Source: Clostridiales bacterium
GTDB taxonomy: Bacteria > Bacillota > Clostridia > Oscillospirales > Oscillospiraceae
Assembly (NCBI GenBank): GCA_004556205.1
Contig: SFIL01000002.1
Span: 75,712 to 139,711, forward strand
Reading direction: 5' to 3'
Length of the DNA stretch: 64,000 nt
The number at the start of each line of letters is the position of its first letter. Position 1 is the first letter of the stretch. Positions 6,785 to 15,890 of the stretch are shown one piece after another. The notes beneath the pieces are model-generated. The model saw nothing but the letters and a program-made list of their open reading frames with translations, searched no databases and had not been told where the DNA came from. The position numbers and the translations under genes were made by a program.

Positions 6785-9157
6785 TTATGCCAACTCGGCA
6801 ATCGTTACGCCGTCCTCGCCCTCGCCGTAGACGCCCAAGCGATATCTTTTAACGGCTCGATTGCGTTTTAACTCTTCCTGCACCGCTTTACGCAGCACAC
6901 CGGTTCCCTTGCCGTGGATGATGCGCACCTGCGCCAAATTTGCCAGCATCGCGCCGTCAAGGAAGTTCGCAAGCGTCGCAACCGCCTCGTCCGCGCTCAT
7001 GCCGCGCAGATCAAGCTCCGTCTGTGCAGCAGCATTGCGGAATTCGCGTTGACTTCGCTCAATGATCTTCTTCACCTGCTGCTGTGTCTCCTCAATCAGA
7101 TAAACCTCATTTGGCTGCGCGGTGACCTTCATGATTCCCGCTTGAAGCTGATAGCTGCCATCCTTATTGATCGCAAGCACGCTTGCCTTTGTGCCGAAGC
7201 GCAGCAGTTCCACCGTATCGCCGACCTTGATCTCACGCATCGGCGCGGGACGTTCGGGCGCTTTCTGCTTGTCGGAGAATTCCTCCTCCGCCTCGTTGAG
7301 CCTGCGGCGCAGCTCCGCCTGCTTGGCATTGCTGCCCTGCACATCGACAGAATCCTTCATCTGCTTGCGAAGCTGCTTCAACTCTTCGGCAACTTCATTG
7401 GACACGCGGCGTGCATTGTCAATAATCGCCTGCGCCTCGGCTCTTGCACTGCGCACTGCTTTTTCCCGCTCACGCTTGATCTCGGCATAGTATTCCTCAG
7501 ACTTGGTGCGCATCTGCTCCGTTTCCAAACGGAGCTTTTCCGCCTCGCGCTTTGCGTTTTCCATCTGCTGCCGCTGCTGCTCAAGCTGATTGAGAACGTC
7601 CTCAAAATTGCGGTCGTTCTCGTTGACATAGCTCTTTGCTTGTTCGATGATGAGATCGGACAGGCCGAGGCGTTTGGAAATGGCAAAGGCATTGGATTTG
7701 CCGGGAATACCGATGAGCAGTCGATAGGTCGGGCGCAGCGTCTCGACATCAAACTCACACGAGGCATTCATGACCCCATCCGTGCGCATCGCGTAGAGTT
7801 TCAGCTCTGCGTAGTGCGTCGTTGCAGCGACACGGCTGCCGCATTTTCTGCAAAATTCGATCAACGCCGTTGCCAATGCCGCGCCCTCGGCAGGATCGGT
7901 GCCCGCACCCAGCTCGTCAAACAGCACCAGCGTCTCGTCGTCGCACTCCTCCACGATCTGCACGATGTTTTTCATATGAGAAGAGAACGTAGACAGGGAT
8001 TGTTCGATGGATTGTTCATCACCGATATCCGCCAATACACGGGTGAAGACGGAAACAGCGCTGCCGTGGTCGGCGGGGATATGCAGCCCGCACTCCGCCA
8101 TCAGCGTCAGCAGACCGATTGTTTTCAGTGTGACGGTCTTGCCGCCCGTGTTGGGTCCTGTGATAATCAGGGTGTCAAAGTCCGTGCCGAGACGCACGGT
8201 AATCGGCACGACGCTCTTGCGGTCGATCAGCGGATGACGGGCGCGGTTTAATTCGATGGTCGCGTTAGTACGGATCTCCGGCTCCATGCCGTCCATGCGC
8301 AGAGAGAGCCGCGCTTTTGCAAAGATCACGTCAAGCGTCACGAGCATTTCATAGCTCGTGCAGATGCTCTCGCGGAAGGACGCCGCTTCCGCAGACAGCT
8401 CCGCAAGGATGCGCTCAATCTCCTTGCGTTCCTTAATCAGCAGTTCGCGCAGGGCATTGTTGGCGTTGACCGCCGACATCGGCTCGATGAAAAATGTGCC
8501 GCCCGAGGAGGAAACGTCATGCACCAGCCCGGGAATCTCGCCCTTGTACTCACTCTTGACCGGCACGACATAGCGGTCGCCGCGCAGGGTGATGATCGGG
8601 TCACGGAGATATTTTGCGTAGCTCGGCGAGGTGATGATCTTTTGCAGAGATTCCTTCACCTTCGCGCTCTGGATGCGCATATGTCGGCGAATATCGGCAA
8701 GCTCGCTGCTCGCCGCATCCGCGATCTCCTCCTCGGAGAGAATGGAATTGCTGATCTTCTCCTCCAAATAGCGGTTGGGCGAAAGCTCCTGAAAGTAGAC
8801 GTCCAAATCAGTCTGCGTGTAATCGCCGTTATAGTACGTCTTTGCGTTGCGGATGCAGCGCAGGACGCCCGCAATACGCAGCAGCTCAACCGTCGTCAGG
8901 CAGCCGCCGCGATCGGCGCGCTCCAAAGAAGCGCCGATTTCCTTCAGTTCATGAAAGGAGGGCGAGCCCTTGAGCGAGATCAACTTGCAGGCAGCACTGG
9001 TCTGGTGCTGCAGAATCATGATCTCCTCCGCATCCGTCAGCGGAGAAAGCTTTCGGCAGCGTTCCTTTGCTGCCTCGCTGTTTGCACAGTCCGCGAGCTT
9101 TTCCAGCACCGCGTTGAGTTCTAACTTATCGAGTGATTTTTCGTATAATTCAGTCAT
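6785..9157 (-). CDS. mutS2: MutS2 ATPase/endonuclease
   Basis: A branched-DNA-binding ATPase that suppresses recombination and, in Bacillus, rescues collided ribosomes. The 790-residue protein has the MutS core with Walker A GPNTGGKT near residue 330, the DIGDEQSIEQSLSTF block after it, Walker B LVLFDELGAGTDP, a long coiled coil (residues 510-630), a KOW-like linker, and a C-terminal Smr nuclease domain with LDLRG and HGKGTGVLR. There is no N-terminal mismatch-recognition domain, which separates MutS2 from MutS. ATG at 9157 with GAGGA upstream is preferred to a TTG at 9172. It is two bases from the recO stop. Confidence 0.96.
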   Translation of the reverse strand: MTELYEKSLDKLELNAVLEKLADCANSEAAKERCRKLSPLTDAEEIMILQHQTSAACKLISLKGSPSFHELKEIGASLERADRGGCLTTVELLRIAGVLRCIRNAKTYYNGDYTQTDLDVYFQELSPNRYLEEKISNSILSEEEIADAASSELADIRRHMRIQSAKVKESLQKIITSPSYAKYLRDPIITLRGDRYVVPVKSEYKGEIPGLVHDVSSSGGTFFIEPMSAVNANNALRELLIKERKEIERILAELSAEAASFRESICTSYEMLVTLDVIFAKARLSLRMDGMEPEIRTNATIELNRARHPLIDRKSVVPITVRLGTDFDTLIITGPNTGGKTVTLKTIGLLTLMAECGLHIPADHGSAVSVFTRVLADIGDEQSIEQSLSTFSSHMKNIVQIVEECDDETLVLFDELGAGTDPAEGAALATALIEFCRKCGSRVAATTHYAELKLYAMRTDGVMNASCEFDVETLRPTYRLLIGIPGKSNAFAISKRLGLSDLIIEQAKSYVNENDRNFEDVLNQLEQQRQQMENAKREAEKLRLETEQMRTKSEEYYAEIKREREKAVRSARAEAQAIIDNARRVSNEVAEELKQLRKQMKDSVDVQGSNAKQAELRRRLNEAEEEFSDKQKAPERPAPMREIKVGDTVELLRFGTKASVLAINKDGSYQLQAGIMKVTAQPNEVYLIEETQQQVKKIIERSQREFRNAAAQTELDLRGMSADEAVATLANFLDGAMLANLAQVRIIHGKGTGVLRKAVQEELKRNRAVKRYRLGVYGEGEDGVTIAELA

Positions 9158-9158
9158 T

Positions 9159-9911
9159 TTATTTTTCCTCAATGAAAAGGGATTTGTATAGATCGAGCGT
9201 AAAGAAGCCGCGCTCCAAGCGCATGGTCAGATAACTCTCGGTCAGGTCGTTCAGTTCACGCAGTGCGCTTTCGGATAAGGTAAAGGAAAACAAGCGCTTC
9301 GGGTCAGCCGCGGCAATATAGCGCATCGCCGCCAAGCTTCCTGCGGAGACGGGCATACGGATGCCGTCGGTCGCATCACTACGGCATGCAGCGCATTGCA
9401 GGAGTCCTTGTGTAATGTTGAAGCGGTTCGGCTGCACATTGCCGCAGACGGCACAGCCGCGCAGATCGGGCATGAAACCGGCGATGCAGGCAAGTCGCAG
9501 CTCAAAGACCGCTTTGATCATCTTTTGCGGCTTTTTCAGCTTTGCAAGGGCGTAAAGCGCGTTCAAAAGAAGGGACAGCAGCTCCGGTGAAGCGTCCTCC
9601 TCCTGCGCGACGGCGTCCGTTACCTGCGCAAAGTAGGACGCCAAATACAAAAGCTCAAGATCGGCACGCAGTTCGGGGAACATCTCCTTCGGCGTTGCCT
9701 CGGTAATGACATATTTCCCCTGCTTTTCCGAGACAGTAAATTCGGAGAAAGTCAAAAGCTGGCACGCCGCCTTACTGCGGCTCCTGCCCGATCTGACCCC
9801 GCGCGCCTTGAGCGTGATTTTCCCGTGCTCGCGAGTTAAGACAGTCAGCAGCTTGTCCGCATCTTTATATTCGGTTTCGCGCAGAACAATACCCTCGGTC
9901 TTTTCGTACAT
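9159..9911 (-). CDS. recO: DNA repair protein RecO
   Basis: Loads RecA on SSB-coated DNA in the RecFOR pathway. The 250-residue protein has the N-terminal OB fold (GIVLRETEYKDADKLL, then TREHGKITLKARGVR) and a four-cysteine zinc site (CAVC near residue 153 and CAAC near 175) in the C-terminal half, as in other Gram-positive RecO proteins. It follows era and yqzL and is tightly followed by mutS2. Confidence 0.95.
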   Translation of the reverse strand: MYEKTEGIVLRETEYKDADKLLTVLTREHGKITLKARGVRSGRSRSKAACQLLTFSEFTVSEKQGKYVITEATPKEMFPELRADLELLYLASYFAQVTDAVAQEEDASPELLSLLLNALYALAKLKKPQKMIKAVFELRLACIAGFMPDLRGCAVCGNVQPNRFNITQGLLQCAACRSDATDGIRMPVSAGSLAAMRYIAAADPKRLFSFTLSESALRELNDLTESYLTMRLERGFFTLDLYKSLFIEEK

Positions 9912-9938
9912 GACAGCTCCTATGTAGACGGACGCGCC

Positions 9939-10031
9939 TTATCTCGTCCGTTTTCTTTCCCGCAGGTATAAAAGATACGCCTCCGGCGCACCGGTCTCCA
10001 AAAACAAATTCCAGAAAAATACCGAATCCAT
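9939..10031 (-). CDS. yqzL: YqzL-like microprotein, 30 residues
   Basis: A very short frame beginning with ATG at 10029-10031, seven bases after a good GGGAGG site, and ending at TAA 9939-9941. The peptide starts MDSVFFWNLFLETGAPEAYL and ends in a basic KRTR tail. The pattern of FFW, three residues, a Thr-Gly turn and then an AYLLY helix matches the YqzL family, found between era and recO in Firmicutes. Position, ribosome site and motif agree. The function of the family is unknown. Confidence 0.78.
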   Translation of the reverse strand: MDSVFFWNLFLETGAPEAYLLYLRERKRTR

Positions 10032-10102
10032 TGTATTCCTCCCATGGCTGTTCTGCTGTTAGCATTTGCTTTGCAGTCGCGGAAGATACGATGAAATAAT
10101 TG

Positions 10103-10993
10103 TTATGATTCGTAGCCGAAGTTGCGAATTAGGAAGTCGCTGTCGCGCCAATTCTCCTTGACCTTGACCCAAGTCTGCAGAAAGACCTTCGTTCCCATGA
10201 AGCGCTCGCAGTCCTCGCGGGCGGCGGTGGAGATTTTTTTCAGCATCGCGCCGTTTTTGCCGATAATGATGCCTTTATGACTCGCTTTTTCGCAGTAAAT
10301 CGTCGCATCGACGTCGATCACGCCGTTGTCGCGCTCGGAGAACTTAGTGATCTCCACTGCCGTGCCATGCGGGATCTCGCGCTCCAAGTTCCAAAGCAGC
10401 TTTTCACGGATGATCTCTGCAATCACCTGCCGCTCGGGCTGGTCGGAGGTCATGTCCTCGGGGAAGAAAAACGGACTTTCCTGCGCAAACTTTGCGCACT
10501 CGTCCAACAGTGCCTTCACACCGTCGTTGAATTTTGCGGAGATCGGCATCACGGCGGCAAAATCGAATGCTGCCGAGTAAGCGGCGATGACCGCCAAAAG
10601 CTGCTCCTTGTCCTGCACGGTATCAATTTTGTTAATCACTAAAATTGCAGGCGCGCCGCTCGCTCTGATCTGTGCAAGGAGGCTTTCCTCCTGCGGCCCG
10701 ATGTTCGCAATCGGCTCGACAATCAGGAGCACGAGATCAACATCTGCGACGGACTCCTTCACAACTCCGACCATATAGTCGCCGAGCTTGGTGCGCGGCT
10801 TATGAAAGCCCGGGGTGTCGATAAAGACAAGCTGGGTGTCCCCTCTCGTCAAAACGCCGCAGATGCGGTTGCGCGTGGTCTGCGGCTTGTTGGAAACGAT
10901 AGCGATTTTTTCGCCGACCAAATGATTGATGAGGGTGGACTTGCCGACATTCGGTCTGCCTGCAATCGTAATCATAACGGATTTTGTACTCAT
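10103..10993 (-). CDS. era: GTPase Era
   Basis: Binds GTP and the 3' end of 16S rRNA to check 30S maturation. The 296-residue protein has G1 GRPNVGKST at residues 12-20, switch I with KPQTTRNRI, G3 DTPG near 60, G4 NKID near 122, and a C-terminal KH domain (KGIIIGKNGAMLKKI). The start codon overlaps the stop of the upstream acetyltransferase gene by four bases. Confidence 0.97.
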   Translation of the reverse strand: MSTKSVMITIAGRPNVGKSTLINHLVGEKIAIVSNKPQTTRNRICGVLTRGDTQLVFIDTPGFHKPRTKLGDYMVGVVKESVADVDLVLLIVEPIANIGPQEESLLAQIRASGAPAILVINKIDTVQDKEQLLAVIAAYSAAFDFAAVMPISAKFNDGVKALLDECAKFAQESPFFFPEDMTSDQPERQVIAEIIREKLLWNLEREIPHGTAVEITKFSERDNGVIDVDATIYCEKASHKGIIIGKNGAMLKKISTAAREDCERFMGTKVFLQTWVKVKENWRDSDFLIRNFGYES

Positions 10994-11502
10994 TTTCTCT
11001 CTCCCAAATAAAACTCAAAGATCATCTGATCCTCTGCCTTATCTGCGTGCCCGTCCATAAACAGGGTCGGTATGCCGCCCATCTTGCGGTAAAAGCCCTG
11101 CGCGGGGAGGTTATGGCAGTTGCATTGGCAGAAGAATTTGTTCAGTCCGCGCTCCATACAGACGACGCGCATATGCTCGAAAACGCGCCTGCCCAATCCC
11201 ATGCCTCGGTACTCATCAAGGAAATACAGTGCATTCAGGCACATCGAAAAGTCACGATACGCGCCACTGTGGGGCGGTCCGTAATAAAAGTAACCGACAC
11301 AACTCTCCCCGTCCATAACGAGGTAAAAGTCCTGTTTTGGATCCTCTATCCATTTGCGGTCACGCGCGGTATAATATGAGAGATCGTAATTGTCGATCTT
11401 CTCGTCGGAATAAATACCGCGATAGGTCGTTGCCCACACCTTCGGTCTTGTGGCGGCCAGCAGCGCAGCGTCGTTCGGTGCCGCTTTTCGGAATTCGATC
11501 AT
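10990..11502 (-). CDS. GNAT-family N-acetyltransferase
   Basis: A 170-residue acetyltransferase using acetyl-CoA. The fold is recognisable from the N-terminal FRKAAPNDAALL, the acetyl-CoA pyrophosphate loop EYRGMGLGRRVFEHM near residue 98, and a C-terminal GFYRKMGG strand-helix. The substrate is not predictable: relatives act on amino acids, antibiotics or protein N-termini. It overlaps both ybeY and era by four bases, so it is fully embedded in the ribosome-maturation operon, in the place where many Firmicutes carry dgkA and cdd. Confidence 0.85.
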   Translation of the reverse strand: MIEFRKAAPNDAALLAATRPKVWATTYRGIYSDEKIDNYDLSYYTARDRKWIEDPKQDFYLVMDGESCVGYFYYGPPHSGAYRDFSMCLNALYFLDEYRGMGLGRRVFEHMRVVCMERGLNKFFCQCNCHNLPAQGFYRKMGGIPTLFMDGHADKAEDQMIFEFYLGERK

Positions 11503-11993
11503 CGCTGCAGCCCCAGCTCCGCCGCGATCAGCTCCTCACGTATACGCATCTGTCGCTTCATCTCACCCTCGTCCAAGTGGTCGTAACCAAGCAGATGCAG
11601 GATCGAGTGAATCGTCAGATAGCCGACCTCGCGCTTGAGCGAATTTCCGAAGCGCTTTGCCTGATCCTTCGCACGCTCCAGCGAGATCGCCATATCCCCC
11701 AAAGGGAGCAGCCCGGTCTGCGGGTCGAGCAGGTCGCTGACATCGGACGGGAATTCTCCCGCCTTAAAGGAAAACATTGGGAAGGACAGCACATCTGTTG
11801 CGCTGTCGATGTTTCTCGCCGTACGGTTAATGGCGCGGATGCCCGCATCGTCCGTCACAAGGACGTTGATCTCGCAAGGAACCTTGACGCCCTCCGCCGC
11901 AAGCGCAGCCGAAATGCAACGGTGCAGATGGATGGTCAGCGCGGGATTCTTATACTTCTTATCGGAATATCGCACATAGATCTGATGCTTCAT
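11499..11993 (-). CDS. ybeY: Endoribonuclease YbeY (rRNA maturation factor)
   Basis: A zinc-dependent RNase involved in 16S rRNA 3'-end processing and ribosome quality control. The family signature HSILHLLGYDH, with three metal-binding histidines, is near residue 128, and TDVLSFP sits near 68. The 164-residue length is normal. It overlaps phoH by four bases and is followed by the GNAT gene, which it also overlaps. Confidence 0.95.
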   Translation of the reverse strand: MKHQIYVRYSDKKYKNPALTIHLHRCISAALAAEGVKVPCEINVLVTDDAGIRAINRTARNIDSATDVLSFPMFSFKAGEFPSDVSDLLDPQTGLLPLGDMAISLERAKDQAKRFGNSLKREVGYLTIHSILHLLGYDHLDEGEMKRQMRIREELIAAELGLQR

Positions 11994-12988
11994 CGTTCTT
12001 GCTTCTTTCTGTAAACTTTCTTCTGTGCGGGCAGTGTTTTTTTCTCGCCTGTCTCATAGGCGGCAATGATGCGCTGGACAAGTGCGTGCCGCACGACATC
12101 GCTCGCCGTCAGGCGGCAGATGGCAATATCGGGAATGTTCTCCAAAATCCGCACCGCATCCTTTAGTCCGCTCGTCTTATCGCTCGGAAGGTCGATCTGC
12201 GTAATATCGCCCGTAATAACAATCTTCGAGCCAAAGCCGAGTCGCGTCAGAAACATTTTCATCTGCTCTCGCGTCGTATTCTGCGCCTCATCCAGAATGA
12301 TAAAGCTGTCGTCCAGTGTTCTGCCGCGCATATACGCAAGCGGCGCAACCTCGATATTCCCACGCTCCAAATACTTCTGATAGGTCTCCGCGCCGAGCAT
12401 ATCGTACAGAGCGTCATACAGCGGGCGCAGGTAGGGATCAACCTTGTTCTGTAAATCGCCCGGCAAAAAGCCGAGCCGTTCGCCAGCTTCGACAGCAGGA
12501 CGCGTCAGAATAATGCGATTGACCGTCTTGGCGCGGAATGCCGCGACCGCCGCAGCCACGGCAAGATACGTCTTTCCCGTACCGGCAGGACCGACACCGA
12601 TGGTGATGGTGTTTTTTCCGATCGCCTTCATATACCGTTGCTGTCCGAGTGTCTTTGCCTTAATTGGCTTGCCCTTTGCCGTAATACAGACGACATCCTT
12701 TGCCATCTCTCCGATCTTGTCGTCGTTGCCCGAGGAGACAAGGTCAATCAGATAGCGTACCTTCTGCTCGTCGATCGCCTCGCCCTTCGCCGCAAGCATC
12801 AGCAGACCCTCGATGGCACGTGCGGCACGATCTACAGCCTCTTCCTCGCCGCTGACCTTCAATTCCGTGCCGCGGTTAGTGATCTTCACCCCGTAGGTCT
12901 GCTCGATGCGTTTGATATTCTCATCAAACGAGCCGAACACATTGATGATCTGCTCAATTCGCTCAGCGTTGATAATTCGTTCACTCAT
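11990..12988 (-). CDS. phoH: PhoH-like ATPase (YbeZ type)
   Basis: A cytoplasmic ATPase associated with YbeY in RNA and ribosome metabolism. The 332-residue protein has an N-terminal KH-like region, Walker A GPAGTGKTYLA near residue 135, the PAVEAGERLGFLPGD block and Walker B IILDEAQNT near 230. ATG at 12988 has AGGAG upstream; an in-frame ATG at 13033 lies within yqfD and lacks a site. The chosen start still overlaps yqfD by eight bases. Confidence 0.94.
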   Translation of the reverse strand: MSERIINAERIEQIINVFGSFDENIKRIEQTYGVKITNRGTELKVSGEEEAVDRAARAIEGLLMLAAKGEAIDEQKVRYLIDLVSSGNDDKIGEMAKDVVCITAKGKPIKAKTLGQQRYMKAIGKNTITIGVGPAGTGKTYLAVAAAVAAFRAKTVNRIILTRPAVEAGERLGFLPGDLQNKVDPYLRPLYDALYDMLGAETYQKYLERGNIEVAPLAYMRGRTLDDSFIILDEAQNTTREQMKMFLTRLGFGSKIVITGDITQIDLPSDKTSGLKDAVRILENIPDIAICRLTASDVVRHALVQRIIAAYETGEKKTLPAQKKVYRKKQER

Positions 12989-14177
12989 TGCTTTCTCCTT
13001 TGTATGGCTCTTCGATTGGGACAAGCCGTGCAATCATTTCGTTGCAGGTGCTCTCGGCGTTCAGAACATAGAGGTCGCCGCTTTGCAGGAAGTGCTCGGT
13101 TGTCTTTTCCGCTCTCCCCGCAATCATATCCGCCCGCAGGAGGCGCTGCCACGCCTCAGAGAGCTGCTGCCGTGCCGCTGCTGCGTCCACCTCACTCGGG
13201 ATCTCCTCATATTCCCGATAGGTCGCCGTTTCAATTGCCAGCGGAAATTCGTAACCCGCAATCGATACTTTTTTTACATTGATCATTCTATCACAACACG
13301 CAGTGAAAATTCCACTGTTTCCGCATAAATTTATTCTTTTTCTTCCCAGCAGGAGCGAAATTTGCGTCCACTCCTTGCCTGTGTAACGTTTTTCCATGTG
13401 CTGTGCGGGCATTGCAACCGTTCCGGCATGCCATGTTGTCGCATAGATTTCCGCGTCGGCGCAGACCGCGCGCAAATAAAGCCCGTAGTCCTCATAACCG
13501 GAAACCAAAATCTGTCCTGCCTTAACCGCATCGCCCCGTTTACACAGGCGCATTCCCTCCAGTATGTTATAGTCCGTAATCAAGCCGTCGCGCGCGGCAA
13601 TGATCGAACCGGTCTGATACGGCGGTTTTGCAGACATCGCAACATCACGCTCCGTCACGAGGACGGTTAGCTTCCCTCCCGTCCGATTGACCGCAAGCCA
13701 CGAAAGCTCCGGCACGGCGTTGAGCATCCGTGCTTTCGTAAGCTGGGGGTCGATAGAGGAAGCCCAAGCACCGAATCTGATGTCCAGTGTCTCCAATTCG
13801 CGCAGAATAACCTTTTCATGCACGCGTTCTTCGCCCTCGACTTCGATCACCCAAACGAAGGATTGCAGGAAAAAGCTCAGCATAAGGACGAATGCCGTAC
13901 CGAAAAGAAGGAACGGTCTTTTGCGCAGCGGCTGAAGATACTTTATGAGTCCGCGCTCTGAAAGAATCTCCGTCGTGCAGAAGCTTCGAAGCGCAAGTGC
14001 GGATAGGCGTCTTTTTTCCTTTGACAGCATGAATAGCTCGACGTTCAGCTCGTCCTTGCGGCAGATACCCCAAAAATCAATTTTCTCCTCCGAGAGCAGA
14101 TTCATGCAGCGCTCCACCGATGCGCCTGTGATACGCACGCGCATTTCGCCGCGCAAAAATCGGATGATCGGATTCAT
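12981..14177 (-). CDS. yqfD: Sporulation protein YqfD
   Basis: A membrane-anchored sporulation protein, in Bacillus made in the mother cell under SigE; its molecular role is unsettled. The 398-residue protein has a short cytoplasmic N-terminus, one clear transmembrane segment near residues 90-110 (FLLFGTAFVLMLSFFLQSFV) and a large extracytoplasmic part. The usual GxWxSSIDP-like patch appears as RFGAWASSIDPQLTKARML near residue 135. It lies between yqfC and phoH, the conserved order. Confidence 0.9.
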   Translation of the reverse strand: MNPIIRFLRGEMRVRITGASVERCMNLLSEEKIDFWGICRKDELNVELFMLSKEKRRLSALALRSFCTTEILSERGLIKYLQPLRKRPFLLFGTAFVLMLSFFLQSFVWVIEVEGEERVHEKVILRELETLDIRFGAWASSIDPQLTKARMLNAVPELSWLAVNRTGGKLTVLVTERDVAMSAKPPYQTGSIIAARDGLITDYNILEGMRLCKRGDAVKAGQILVSGYEDYGLYLRAVCADAEIYATTWHAGTVAMPAQHMEKRYTGKEWTQISLLLGRKRINLCGNSGIFTACCDRMINVKKVSIAGYEFPLAIETATYREYEEIPSEVDAAAARQQLSEAWQRLLRADMIAGRAEKTTEHFLQSGDLYVLNAESTCNEMIARLVPIEEPYKGESNE

Positions 14178-14183
14178 GCTTGC

Positions 14184-14450
14184 TCACTCCAATTCCACGG
14201 CGCGGATCGTTCCGCGAATTTCTACGCATTTTCTCGTCATCTGTGCAATTGAGAGTCCGAAGCCGACAACACGAACCGCGCCTCGCTTGACCTCAATCTG
14301 TACGACGGTATCCGTATATTCTGTGATACCGCGATGATTCTCGATGCTGACCGACCGTTTCCCGCGCAAAAGTATCAACGGTATTTCTCCGAGTGTTTCC
14401 GTCGGAATCGAAAACTTTTCGCCCACGGCGTTTGTAATATCCTTCTTCAT
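14184..14450 (-). CDS. yqfC: Sporulation protein YqfC
   Basis: An 88-residue small sporulation protein related to YabP. It has the family's beta-rich pattern (ISIPTE-like start, LLRGKRSVSIENHRGI, then VRVVGFGL near residue 60). It starts with ATG behind GAGGTAG and lies six bases upstream of yqfD, with which it is probably co-transcribed. The divergent gene is ylbJ, so 14451-14531 should hold back-to-back sporulation promoters; CATA-type -10 candidates are present but I could not place the pairs confidently. Confidence 0.88.
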   Translation of the reverse strand: MKKDITNAVGEKFSIPTETLGEIPLILLRGKRSVSIENHRGITEYTDTVVQIEVKRGAVRVVGFGLSIAQMTRKCVEIRGTIRAVELE

Positions 14451-14531
14451 CTACCTCACCTGCCTGAAACATTCTATGCGCTGTGTGTTCATTCTTTCCT
14501 GTAAGCGCATATATTCAAGCAGGTGATTAAT

Positions 14532-15566
14532 GTGAAACGGATTTTCAAAGCGCTCTTTCTTCTCTCCGCGTTTATCGGCCTTCTCTGCTTTCCGGCAGAA
14601 GCGGCAGAGGCTGTACGGGAGGGCCTGCGCATCTGCGGTGTTTCGGTCATTCCTGCACTCTTTCCCTTTTTTGTACTGACAAAATATCTGATCGGCAGCC
14701 GCAGGACAAAAGCGCCCTCTCGCCTTGCCGATCGCGTTATGCTTCACTGTTTCGGTCTAAGCGGGAACTGCGCCTTGCCGCTCCTGCTCAGTTTTCTCGC
14801 CGGTTATCCCGTCGGTGCCTCCTGCGCGGCAGAGCAGTATCAAAAGGGTGCAATCTCCAAGCAGGAAGCGGAGCGGCTGCTTCTGTTCTGCAACAATTCC
14901 GGTCCTGCTTTCTTTTTGGGCGTGATCGGCGGTGTTGTTCTTCAAAACATTCGAACCGCTATGCTGATCTACCTTTCCCACGTTCTCGCAGCGCTGTGCT
15001 GCGGTATGCTGTTTCGCTCCGCAAAGGCAGAGAGCGCCGTTTTGCGGCGTATTCCCGCTGGGGAAAAAAGCGGCGGAGGTTTTCTGCAGGCAGTCTCCGC
15101 TTCCTGTGCTGCGCTGCTCCAAATCAGCGGGCTGATTCTCTTTTTCTCCGCCCTCCTTGCGGTCTTTGAAGCCAGCGGCGCGTTTTCTGTTTTGATCCGT
15201 ATGCTTCCTTTTGCTCCGCCGCAGGAGCTTCGCGCCGTTCTGTGCGGTTTTTTTGAGCTCTCAAGCGGAATCGTGCGCCTGACGGCTTGCGAAAACGCAC
15301 CGCTGCTTTGCTCGCTTTTGATGGGTTGGGGCGGCATCTGCGTTCATTTGCAGGCCATGAGCTTTTGGCTGCCGTGCAAGCTCCGTCCACACGGTTACCC
15401 AGCCGCAAAACTCCTGCACGGCGCACTTTCCGTACTTTTTACCGCGTTTTTCCTTTCACCGACGCCCGCACTTGCCGCAGTCGCGGCAGGCACAGCCGCA
15501 GTCTGTGCAATTTTCCCGCAAATTCGTCAAAAATGGGGTAGAAATCCCGCGCGGCATAGAGTATAA
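14532..15566 (+). CDS. ylbJ: Sporulation integral membrane protein YlbJ
   Basis: A polytopic membrane protein of about 344 residues, needed for spore cortex formation in Bacillus. Hydrophobic segments run through most of its length. The GATE/nucleoside-recognition signature is visible as GYPVGA near residue 95, CNNSGPAFFLG near 120 and a C-terminal LMGWGGICVHLQ. GTG at 14532 has an AGCAGGTGAT ribosome site upstream; a GTG nine bases earlier overlaps that site. It is divergent from yqfC-yqfD, so three sporulation genes share one intergenic region. Confidence 0.9.
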   Translation: MKRIFKALFLLSAFIGLLCFPAEAAEAVREGLRICGVSVIPALFPFFVLTKYLIGSRRTKAPSRLADRVMLHCFGLSGNCALPLLLSFLAGYPVGASCAAEQYQKGAISKQEAERLLLFCNNSGPAFFLGVIGGVVLQNIRTAMLIYLSHVLAALCCGMLFRSAKAESAVLRRIPAGEKSGGGFLQAVSASCAALLQISGLILFFSALLAVFEASGAFSVLIRMLPFAPPQELRAVLCGFFELSSGIVRLTACENAPLLCSLLMGWGGICVHLQAMSFWLPCKLRPHGYPAAKLLHGALSVLFTAFFLSPTPALAAVAAGTAAVCAIFPQIRQKWGRNPARHRV

Positions 15567-15587
15567 TCATCGCAGGGGGGATATGCC

Positions 15588-15797
15588 GTGATATTTCGTA
15601 AGAATATTGACAAATTTTGCTCATACTGTGTCCACGCGGGAAAGATTGACGAAAACACCTATCTTTGTACAAAGAAAGGTGTCGTTGCCTCATGTCACCG
15701 CTGCCGCAAATTCAAATACGACCCGCTTAAGCGTGTACCCGCACGCATGAAGCCGAAAGATTTTTCCAAATGCGATGAGATGGATTTCTCCCTGTAA
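15588..15797 (+). CDS. Small cysteine-containing protein, function unknown
   Basis: A 69-residue basic protein with GTG start and a GGGGGG site five to eight bases upstream. It contains six cysteines, arranged as CSYC near residue 11, one near 27, CHRC near 36 and one near 62, which could bind zinc or an iron-sulfur cluster. The ending KPKDFSKCDEMDFSL is acidic. It is 21 bases after ylbJ and shares its terminator. I recognise no named family. The spacing of the cysteines and the lack of overlap with another gene support a real gene. Confidence 0.65.
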   Translation: MIFRKNIDKFCSYCVHAGKIDENTYLCTKKGVVASCHRCRKFKYDPLKRVPARMKPKDFSKCDEMDFSL

Positions 15798-15843
15798 TTC
15801 TGCGCTTCAGCTATCGTTTTTGACAGTGTGACATAGAATATCG

Positions 15844-15882
15844 CAAAAACCGGCTGCTCCGTTCGGAGCAGCCGGTTTTTTG
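15844..15882. terminator. Bidirectional intrinsic terminator
   Basis: AAAACCGGCTGCTCCG and its complement surround a tiny loop, with A- and T-runs on both sides. It ends the ylbJ transcript on the plus strand and the sugar-transport operon on the minus strand. Confidence 0.9.
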
Positions 15883-15890
15883 GAGACAGG

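Noticed and set aside
14451..14747. 98-codon minus-strand frame upstream of yqfC
   Set aside because: It is antisense to the start of ylbJ, covers the divergent promoter region and has no family resemblance.
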